Shown here piece after piece: positions 26,295 to 32,927 of a stretch of DNA of 49,570 nucleotides (positions are counted from its first letter, which is position 1; each line of letters begins with the position of its first letter). Made by a program: the position numbers and the translations under genes. Origin of the DNA: an uncultured Lachnospiraceae bacterium (GTDB lineage Bacteria > Bacillota > Clostridia > Lachnospirales > Lachnospiraceae); the NCBI GenBank assembly GCA_910587955.1, contig CAJUNN010000018.1, positions 1 to 49,570 on the forward strand. The letters are read 5' to 3'. Under the pieces are notes generated by a model, which ran no database searches, was not told the DNA's origin, and was given only the letters and a program-made list of their open reading frames with translations.

Positions 26295-26338
26295 TTTTAG
26301 TTCCGCATCCGCCTTCCGACACCGGACGGGCTTCTGCT
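26295..26338. repeat. Dispersed intergenic repeat, copy 1 (degenerate)
   Basis: Starts TTTTAGTTCCGCATCCGCC and continues into GGGCTTCTGCTG, the same two blocks seen in the copies at 26742 and 26847. It sits between the ASRT and M24 genes. Confidence 0.6.
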
Positions 26339-26356
26339 GTTTTTAGTTCCTTAATT

Positions 26357-26725
26357 CTAGTTCCCGTCGCAGCAATAGCCGGGCGTAGTGTAGAACGCTA
26401 CAGCCCGCGGCTCCGCCCTTCCATATTGGGCCACAACCGGTTCGTCGCTCTCCAGCATAATGCCGTACTGCTCTCCAAAATCAGCCCTATGTACTCCAAA
26501 ATCTTTTTCTTCATTGGTCCGCAGACAGCGGACGCGCCTTGCTCCCACCGTAATGCAGATCCCGGTAACGGGGTCTTTATCCGTATAAAAGAGGGTGATT
26601 TTTATATGCGCTTCTCTGTCTCCGGTGTTCGTAATAATAATGGATTCATGCCCCGGTATTGCATTCACGCCTTCCGGGGGAAGTTCCGCATCCGGAAACA
26701 CCCATACTTGCTTTCCGTAACCCAT
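26357..26725 (-). CDS. ASRT-family (Anabaena sensory rhodopsin transducer-like) protein
   Basis: 122-residue soluble beta-rich protein. HIKITLFYTDKDPVTGICITVGARRVRCLR (two segments joined, about 40-69) closely follows the ASRT pattern of ITIYYSDKEPV followed by LTVPARRTKHVR, and the surrounding VVAQYGRAEPR matches the conserved end. The family (PF07100) forms tetramers and is predicted to bind small molecules, probably sugars; most members are not near a rhodopsin, and none is seen here. AGGAGG lies eight bases before the ATG. It lies inside the ABC/creatinase operon and may sense, carry or chaperone the substrate. This role is inference. Confidence 0.8.
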   Translation of the reverse strand: MGYGKQVWVFPDAELPPEGVNAIPGHESIIITNTGDREAHIKITLFYTDKDPVTGICITVGARRVRCLRTNEEKDFGVHRADFGEQYGIMLESDEPVVAQYGRAEPRAVAFYTTPGYCCDGN

Positions 26726-26741
26726 ACTGCATTCCTCCTAA

Positions 26742-26902
26742 TTTTAGTTCCGCATCCGCCCTTCCAGCACCCTCCTATAGAAAGAGTTCCGGCCGCAGTA
26801 CATCCGGCCATAACTCTTTCTGGGCACTGTCAGGGCTTCTGCTGTTTTTTAGTTCCGCATCCGCCCTTCCAGCACCCTTCCTATAGAAAGAGTTCCGGCG
26901 GC
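26742..26902. repeat. Two direct repeats with an internal long hairpin
   Basis: About 52 bases starting TTTTAGTTCCGCATCCGCC occur at 26742-26793 and again at 26847-26899, offset 105 bases, almost identical. The first copy continues into a strong dyad AGAAAGAGTT (26779-26788) / AACTCTTTCT (26812-26821), with inner GGCCG (26791-26795) / CGGCC (26805-26809). This fills the 185-base gap between the permease and ASRT genes; no gene fits there. It may be a mobile palindromic repeat or an mRNA-processing element. Confidence 0.75.
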
Positions 26903-26910
26903 TGCTTTTT

Positions 26911-27879
26911 TTATTCATCCTTCTTGGAATAGGAATCTATCAGCACTACTACAACCAGTATAATACCCTTGACCAGCCACTGCCAGTACGTGTTGATTCC
27001 CATCAGTACCATAATGTTGGAAATTACCTGCAAAAACAGGGCTCCGATCACAATTCCTACCACACGGCCCCGGCCTCCGGTCAGGGAGGTCCCGCCCAGC
27101 ACGCAGATGGTCATTACGTCGAAGAGCAGATTGTCGCCCAGGGTGACATTCCCCGACAGCGTCCGGGAGGTCAGCCCCAGGGCTCCCACTGCAGAGAGCA
27201 CGCCGCTCATGACAAAAGCCAGAATCGCCACAAAGGTCACATTAAGCCCGGACAGTTTGGAGGCCTCCTTGTTGCCGCCCACTGCAAAAAAGCTGCGGCC
27301 CAGGGCTGTGTGAGCTGTAAATATGTAAAGGATAACGGCCGTTATCAGCATTAGAATCACTGCAATCGGGAAAATCCCGATCCGGCCCAGCGCCATCTGT
27401 CCGAAGCTCTCCGGGAGGCCGGAGATGGGCAGGCCGTCTGAATAGATATAATTGGCGCCCTTGAGCATATTCGTAACTACCAGGGTTGCAATAAAGGAAG
27501 GCATCTTCCCGTAAACCACCAGGCAGCCGTTTACAACCCCCACCAGTGCCGCCATTCCCACCACTGCCAGAAACGCCAGCCAGATAGGAAGGCCCGCTTT
27601 TGCTGCAAAACCGGCGAAAAAGATGGACACCATGCCGATAATGGAGGATATAGACATATCCATCTCTCCAATCAGGATTACAAAGAATTCACCCATGGCG
27701 ATAATCGCTATAAAAGATGCCTGCCGCAGTACATTCATAATATTTGTCGTTGTGCGGAAATTGCTGTTGAGACAGCACAGGGCAAACAGGGCAACAAATA
27801 AAAATAGAATCATCCAGTCGCTGAGCAGGGCCTTAAAGCCTCCGCTGTATTTTTTTGATTTTGTCTTGTAATCACTCAT
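26911..27879 (-). CDS. RbsC-type ABC transporter permease
   Basis: Inner-membrane permease of the ribose/xylose/galactose (CUT2) class, 322 residues with 8-10 hydrophobic helices. GEFFVILIGEMDMSISSIIGM (about 62-83) matches the family's conserved 'G(D/E)hDLSVGS' segment and GGTSLTGGRGRVVG is the conserved late loop. Its ATG overlaps the ATPase TGA by four bases (ATGA). CUT2 systems usually have one permease that homodimerises, which fits the single gene here. Confidence 0.92.
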   Translation of the reverse strand: MSDYKTKSKKYSGGFKALLSDWMILFLFVALFALCCLNSNFRTTTNIMNVLRQASFIAIIAMGEFFVILIGEMDMSISSIIGMVSIFFAGFAAKAGLPIWLAFLAVVGMAALVGVVNGCLVVYGKMPSFIATLVVTNMLKGANYIYSDGLPISGLPESFGQMALGRIGIFPIAVILMLITAVILYIFTAHTALGRSFFAVGGNKEASKLSGLNVTFVAILAFVMSGVLSAVGALGLTSRTLSGNVTLGDNLLFDVMTICVLGGTSLTGGRGRVVGIVIGALFLQVISNIMVLMGINTYWQWLVKGIILVVVVLIDSYSKKDE

Positions 27880-29396
27880 TCCGCATTCACTCCTAACAAA
27901 CTATTGATGATAACCTCCTGGGTCTTTCTGTCACCCTCCACTTCGTCCATGATGGCTCCCTCATACATGATATAGATACGGTTGCACAGTCCAATCAGCT
28001 CTTCCATCTCCGGCGATACCAGAATCACGGCCTTCTTCTGCTTTGTCAGCTGATGGATCAGGTTGTAAATCTCAAACTTAGCTCCGATGTCAATCCCTCT
28101 GGTAGGCTCATCCAGCAGAAAAATCTCCGTTTCCCGCAGCATCCATTTGGCGATTACAATTTTCTGCTGGTTGCCTCCCGACAATTTTCTGACATTCTGC
28201 CAGAGTGAATAATAATTCAGGTTCATTTTCTCATTCATGTCATAGGCAGCCTTTGCTTCCGCTTCATGGTTTTGGAAAATCCCCCATTTCCGAAACAGCT
28301 TCATAGAAGGAAGGGTTGTGTTGTCCTTAATGTCAAACTTCATATTCAATCCCAGCGTACGCCGTTCATCCGGCACCAGTCCCATACCCAGCCGGATAGC
28401 CTGATAGGGTTTCTTTGCGTGAACCGGGGTTCCTTTTACCAGAACTTCTCCGCTTATAATTTTGTGGTTTCCAAAGATGGCCTGGACCAGCTCTGTCTTC
28501 CCGGCTCCCAAAAGCCCTGCCAGGCCCACCACCTCGCCGGCGCGTACGGTGAGATTGATATTGCGGAAAGCTTTGGGTGCCGTCAGGTTCCTAACCTCCA
28601 GAATCACCTCCCCCAGTTCCTCGTTGACCGGAGGGTAGACATTGGCCAACTCCCGGCCGATGATCATTTTTACCAGCTGGCTGTTATCTATTTCCGCTAC
28701 TTTCCCGGAATTGATATAGCGCCCGTCGCAGAGCACCGTATAAGAATCACAGCAGGCAAATACCTCATCCAGGCGGTGGGAAATATAGACAATGCCAATC
28801 CCCCTCTCCTTCAAAATGCCAATGATGCGGAAAATATTCTGAATGTCCTTTTCCTGCAGAACAGCCGTTAGCTCATCAAAAATAATAATCTGAGGCTCCT
28901 CCAAAAGAGCTTTTGCAAGCTGTATAATCTGCCTCTCTGCAGTCCGCAGGCTCTTAACCGGCACATGGAGATTCACATCGCATTGAAGAAAATTCATAAG
29001 CTCCCGGGCCCTGCGATCCAAAGCCCGCCAGTCAATAAATCCATGCTTTTTCTCATAGCGCCCTACAAAAATATTTTCTACGCCGTTCATGTCGCTCATC
29101 AGGGTAAATTCCTGATGTACAATGGCAATGCCCCGCTTCTGGGATTCCCGGACGCTGTAAGAAGGAATCTTAATAGCCTCCCCTTTGACAAACAGCTCAC
29201 CCTTGGTCATACAGTTCTCTCCGGTGATACATTTAGACAGGGTGGACTTTCCGGCCCCGTTTTCTCCCACCAGTGCATGGCATTCTCCCGGCATCAGAGT
29301 AAAATTCACTCCGTCCAGGGCTTTCACCCCCGGAAATTCCATGGTGCAGTTTTTGATCTCAATAAGAGGCGTCCGGTCTGTATTTCTGTCACTCAT
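27876..29396 (-). CDS. RbsA-type double-ATPase of a CUT2 sugar transporter
   Basis: 506-residue protein with two ABC domains. The first has Walker A GENGAGKST; the second has degenerate GLLGAGKTE. The second signature LSGGNQQKIVIAKWM and LLDEPTRGIDIG are intact, while the first signature is degenerate (SLRTAERQIIQLAKA), as is usual in RbsA/MglA/XylG. The ATG at 29396 (MSDRNTDRTP) has AAGGAG eight bases upstream; an in-frame GTG six codons earlier has no SD. It follows the glycoside-hydrolase-like gene by 18 bases. Confidence 0.93.
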   Translation of the reverse strand: MSDRNTDRTPLIEIKNCTMEFPGVKALDGVNFTLMPGECHALVGENGAGKSTLSKCITGENCMTKGELFVKGEAIKIPSYSVRESQKRGIAIVHQEFTLMSDMNGVENIFVGRYEKKHGFIDWRALDRRARELMNFLQCDVNLHVPVKSLRTAERQIIQLAKALLEEPQIIIFDELTAVLQEKDIQNIFRIIGILKERGIGIVYISHRLDEVFACCDSYTVLCDGRYINSGKVAEIDNSQLVKMIIGRELANVYPPVNEELGEVILEVRNLTAPKAFRNINLTVRAGEVVGLAGLLGAGKTELVQAIFGNHKIISGEVLVKGTPVHAKKPYQAIRLGMGLVPDERRTLGLNMKFDIKDNTTLPSMKLFRKWGIFQNHEAEAKAAYDMNEKMNLNYYSLWQNVRKLSGGNQQKIVIAKWMLRETEIFLLDEPTRGIDIGAKFEIYNLIHQLTKQKKAVILVSPEMEELIGLCNRIYIMYEGAIMDEVEGDRKTQEVIINSLLGVNAE

Positions 29397-29414
29397 TGTT
29401 CCAGCTCCTTCCAC

Positions 29415-31502
29415 TTACAGCCACAGCCATCCCAGAGCCTCCACTCCGGAACAAATAATATTCTCATCTTTCGCTTCCGGGTGCCGGATGTTGTGAATCA
29501 GCCGCTTCATCTCATGGTACGGGAACATACAGCTGCTCACGCCCGTCTCATTGACCGGATTAATATCGAAAAACATTTCTTTGGCGATGTCAAAGTCCTT
29601 CTCATTATAGTAAAGAATTTGATCCAGAAGCTCATCCTTCTTGGCCGGATCTGTTTCCCTTTCGTAATCCAGCGCTGCCAGAACCAGATCGTAGATCACT
29701 TCGTTCCTGCGCTCCGCATTGGCCCATTTATCAAAATGCGGCAGCCAGGGGCGGAGCTTTGGATCGTTGTATGCCCTCCTGCGAAGCATTTCAATCTCCT
29801 CCATCAGCTTCGGGTGATTCTCCTTCGCCGCCATAATAGCCGGAATATCCCCATCCGTCATCTTGTTTTTCTGGAAGGGGAAGGGCGTGGTATACAACGG
29901 AATCTGGCTTTCATGAATGGTCACCATGGACTTCATCACATGCAGCACCGTCTCTCCCAGCTCTCCGAAGTTCAGCTCACATGCTTTCCGGTAAAATTCC
30001 TCCTCATCCATCACGGAGCCCCAGCCGTAATTCCCGTGGGCAAACAGGTGCATAAACAGTCCGTACCACTCAAACATAAAACCGTTGATTCCGTGTACCC
30101 CCATGCGCACGCTACCTTTGTGCTGGCGGATATCCGTCTCAATCACCTGCTCGTTGGCCTCGTCCTCATAGCGGATCAGGTTAGAACGGAAAGTCCGGTA
30201 AAGGCGTCCCATGGTGGAAGTGATGGAATTGGACTCCGTATCCCGGGCCCAGATCCGCTCCTTTCCGAACGCACTGCACCATTTGGTAAATTCATCCTCC
30301 GGCACATAGAGTCCCGGCGCCCAGAAGAGCATAATATCTTCCGGCATAGAATCTACGCACTCCTTCAAAAAGGCCGGCTCCTTCTCAAGGGGCGGCTGGC
30401 GGAATGCGCGGATGCCGATCACTGCCTCCGGGTTGATCTCCCGGACCGCATCGTAGATTTTCCGCAGAAGCCACATATTTGCCTTATGCTTTGCCTCCCC
30501 CGGCGTGTTGGTGGTATCATGCCAGCGTTTTTTACAGCCCTCACATTCGCAGAACCAGAATCCCTCCTCGCTCTCCTCCAGGGTATAGCCGTCAAAGCCC
30601 AGCCTGGCAATCTCCTGCATGGATTCGATAATATAGTCCGCGGTCCCCGGATAGCTTAAGCAAAGAGAGTCAAAGTCGTTGAGGAATCCGCTGGATTTGG
30701 GCGGTTTCATTCTCGCTTCCGGGTGCTTAATTGTATAGGCCCCATTATAGGAATTGAGGCCCACATAGGCAAATATTTTCACCCCGAATCGATGTGCCAG
30801 CCGGATAAACCGGTCCATAAAAGGTTCCTCCAGGTTGGGATGGGTATAACGCACCGTCAGCCATCGCCTGTTTTCCGCATTCCAAATCTGGATGGGCACG
30901 TCCCGGAAGACGGTCTCAGGATGCCCCGGCAGGTCAAAAGGCCAGTAGCCGTACATAACCAGGTTAAACTGGTTGATTTTATTGTCCAGGCAGATATTCA
31001 GATACTGCACCCAGTCCTCGTACCCCCAGAGCTGGCTGTCAAAGCCAAACCGCCCATAGCCCGCATACCAGGAAAAGGTCTGGGCAATGGCCCGCACCGG
31101 CAAGGCGGGATAATCCGTAATATGACAGAGGGGAAGCCGGAAACCTTTCTCCTCTGCCGAAAGTATCTGTTTTAAAGATGTGACGCCGTTAATAAAGCCT
31201 GCACGATCCTCAAACCGCAGGACTGCTTCTGTCTCGTTAATCTCCAGATCGTAGCCCTGCTCCCGGAAAAGCTTGGGTTTCTCCGTTTCAATTCCCTCAA
31301 GAGACCGTCTGGCGCAAAGCCGGAAAGCTTCTTCTTTCTCCTCCTGTATTAGTGCAAGCTCCGGATAATTCCAGAAGCGAAGGCGCGCAAGCTCCAAAAG
31401 CTCCTCTTCTCCCTTCTCAAACTCCAGGAAAATCTCTCGGAATACTCCGGTAAAACCTCCCTTTTCCACAAGCCGTTTGGGTTCAGGCAATAAATTAATC
31501 AT
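29415..31502 (-). CDS. Cytoplasmic glycoside-hydrolase-like protein (GH20b/GH67-type N-domain plus TIM barrel)
   Basis: 695 residues, no signal peptide, so it acts on imported substrate. The N-terminus INLLPEPKRLVEKGGFTG and the RFEDRAGFINGVTSLKQIL segment are typical of the alpha/beta domain that precedes GH20, GH67 and GH84 catalytic barrels. The barrel follows (INQFNLVMYGYWPFDLPG, FGVKIFAYVGL). An acidic cluster GYTLEESEEGFWFCECEGCKK (about 308-328, two segments) may include catalytic Glu residues; its CxCxxC pattern recalls DUF4838 and alpha-glucuronidase-like proteins. I cannot assign a GH family or linkage. AGGAGG precedes the ATG. It sits between binding protein and ATPase genes of the same operon. 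Confidence 0.72.
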   Translation of the reverse strand: MINLLPEPKRLVEKGGFTGVFREIFLEFEKGEEELLELARLRFWNYPELALIQEEKEEAFRLCARRSLEGIETEKPKLFREQGYDLEINETEAVLRFEDRAGFINGVTSLKQILSAEEKGFRLPLCHITDYPALPVRAIAQTFSWYAGYGRFGFDSQLWGYEDWVQYLNICLDNKINQFNLVMYGYWPFDLPGHPETVFRDVPIQIWNAENRRWLTVRYTHPNLEEPFMDRFIRLAHRFGVKIFAYVGLNSYNGAYTIKHPEARMKPPKSSGFLNDFDSLCLSYPGTADYIIESMQEIARLGFDGYTLEESEEGFWFCECEGCKKRWHDTTNTPGEAKHKANMWLLRKIYDAVREINPEAVIGIRAFRQPPLEKEPAFLKECVDSMPEDIMLFWAPGLYVPEDEFTKWCSAFGKERIWARDTESNSITSTMGRLYRTFRSNLIRYEDEANEQVIETDIRQHKGSVRMGVHGINGFMFEWYGLFMHLFAHGNYGWGSVMDEEEFYRKACELNFGELGETVLHVMKSMVTIHESQIPLYTTPFPFQKNKMTDGDIPAIMAAKENHPKLMEEIEMLRRRAYNDPKLRPWLPHFDKWANAERRNEVIYDLVLAALDYERETDPAKKDELLDQILYYNEKDFDIAKEMFFDINPVNETGVSSCMFPYHEMKRLIHNIRHPEAKDENIICSGVEALGWLWL

Positions 31503-31544
31503 ATATTTGAAACCTCCTTCTCGTCCAATTCTAAAAACCTCCGA

Positions 31545-31578
31545 TATAAAAGCCGGCGGGTCAAAATGCCCGCCGTCT
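31545..31578 (-). terminator. Hairpin after the ribose-type binding-protein gene
   Basis: GGCGGG (31553-31558) / CCCGCC (31567-31572) with an 8-base loop, followed on the minus strand by GGCTTTTAT. Likely a partial terminator that lowers transcription of the downstream hydrolase and transporter genes relative to the binding protein. Confidence 0.65.
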
Positions 31579-31605
31579 TTTACCGCTTATTTCATCTGCA
31601 TTTTT

Positions 31606-32694
31606 TCAGCCAAGCCATCCCCAGTTTTTCCAGTCGTAGTCTTTGATGTTGTCTTTGGTGATCGCTTCCGGGTCCGGAAGGTCATACTTATCAGGCAGTT
31701 CTTCCCCCAGTACCAGCACACGGTAAATCGCATCCGTAGCTTGGTAACCCAGAACGGCCGGATCCTGCAGAACCTCTGCCAGCCACATCTCATTGCCTTC
31801 TTCCAGCCATTTCAGCACATCAATATCACCGGCAATTCCAATAAAGCGTATCTCGTTACGTCCCTGCGCAACAGCCGCATTGTATGCACCCACCACCTCG
31901 GCATCGTTGTGTCCGCTGACCACATCAATCACGGCCTCTCTCTGCAATACATTTTCCATGAGGGTCTGTGCGGAGTCACGGTTTCCGGCACCTGTATCGC
32001 CTTCTTCGATTATTTTCGCATTGGGATACTTTGCCAGGACAGTCTCTTTAAATCCGTCGAAACGGTCCGAAGAAGCCTGCCCGGAAGTGGGACGGGAAAT
32101 AAACAGGCATACCGGATCATCCTTCCCCAGGGTATCCAGATATTTCACCGCTTCTTCTCCTGCTTTGATACCCAGAGATTTCATATCGTGCCCCACGAAG
32201 GTGGACCATACAACATCCGCATCCGACGAAGTCTCCTGTGCATAATCACAGACAACAAACGGGATTCCGTTAGCGGTCGCCTCTTTCATGGTAGGAATGG
32301 CTGAAGACGCATCTGCCGGGAACAGGATAATGCCGTCACATTTTGCAGAGATCATATTATCCACATTGGTCAGCATAGTTTGTACGTCAGAGCGGGAATC
32401 CTCGAAGTCAAACTCCATATTCACGCCGTACTCGCTTCCGTGATCCGCCATCCAGTTGTTGCAGCCGTCAATCACACCCTGGAACCAAGTGTACGCCGTC
32501 AGCTCCATAATGGATACGCCGATTTTCAGGGACTTTACATCCCCTGACCCTTCTGCGGGTTCTTCTGTTTCCGCAGGCGCCTCCGTCTCGGCCGGCGCTT
32601 CCGTAGGTGCTGGTGCTGGTTCCTCTTTGGAGCCGCAGGCGGCCAAGCTCATTATCATGATCGCAGCCAGTAGTAAAGCAGTTACTCTTTTCAT
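31606..32694 (-). CDS. Ribose-type (type I) sugar-binding lipoprotein
   Basis: Extracellular binding protein of the CUT2 transporter encoded downstream. The 362-residue precursor has a signal peptide with lipobox LAAC (Cys20) and a ~30-residue linker of Pro/Ala/Thr/Glu repeats (APAETE, APTEAPAETE). The mature domain shows the periplasmic-binding type I pattern: KIGVSIMELTAYTWFQGVIDGCNNW, CDGIILFPADASSAIPTMKEATANGIPFVVCD, and SGHNDAEVVGAYNAA. The substrate class is thus a sugar or sugar-like molecule; aromatic residues Trp/Phe in the first segment would stack on it. First gene of the operon. Confidence 0.93.
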   Translation of the reverse strand: MKRVTALLLAAIMIMSLAACGSKEEPAPAPTEAPAETEAPAETEEPAEGSGDVKSLKIGVSIMELTAYTWFQGVIDGCNNWMADHGSEYGVNMEFDFEDSRSDVQTMLTNVDNMISAKCDGIILFPADASSAIPTMKEATANGIPFVVCDYAQETSSDADVVWSTFVGHDMKSLGIKAGEEAVKYLDTLGKDDPVCLFISRPTSGQASSDRFDGFKETVLAKYPNAKIIEEGDTGAGNRDSAQTLMENVLQREAVIDVVSGHNDAEVVGAYNAAVAQGRNEIRFIGIAGDIDVLKWLEEGNEMWLAEVLQDPAVLGYQATDAIYRVLVLGEELPDKYDLPDPEAITKDNIKDYDWKNWGWLG

Positions 32695-32744
32695 GTTACA
32701 ATCCTCCTTTGTTTCTTTTGTTTCCCGATTGTTTTCTGATTCTT

Positions 32745-32773
32745 ATTTTAGATTCTTTCTTCCCCTCCGTCAA
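32745..32773 (-). promoter_or_regulatory. Promoter of the ribose-type ABC/hydrolase operon
   Basis: TTGACG (32768-32773), 17-base spacer, TAAAAT (32745-32750) on the minus strand. Confidence 0.75.
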
Positions 32774-32806
32774 CGATTTTAACCACTTTTAACTTAAATT
32801 TAATTT

Positions 32807-32814
32807 AAACGTTT
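32807..32814. promoter_or_regulatory. LacI-type operator in the divergent control region
   Basis: AAACGTTT palindrome with AT-rich flanks, centred between the two divergent promoters and just before the -35 of the regulator gene. It fits the CG-centred dyads of LacI-family repressors; a degenerate second site (AACGATTTTAA, about 32772-32782) overlaps the other -35. Confidence 0.6.
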
Positions 32815-32817
32815 TAC

Positions 32818-32846
32818 TTTACATATTCCCTGTTTCATGCTATAGT
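32818..32846 (+). promoter_or_regulatory. Promoter of the LacI-binding-protein fusion gene
   Basis: TTTACA (32818-32823), 17-base spacer, TATAGT (32841-32846) with extended -10 TGC. Confidence 0.7.
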
Positions 32847-32927
32847 CATAATATGGAAACAACTATTTTTTACCCTTTTCAAGAGAGGGGCATCGTTCCA
32901 CAATCCGCAGGAGAGAAAGGCATCCCT

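Noticed and set aside
26742..26902. CRISPR-like array
   Set aside because: Only two to three imperfect units, no regular spacers and no cas genes; direct/inverted repeat element fits better.
28965..30659. A 564-codon plus-strand open frame
   Set aside because: Antisense to the RbsA-type and glycoside-hydrolase-like genes; no recognisable domain or ribosome site.
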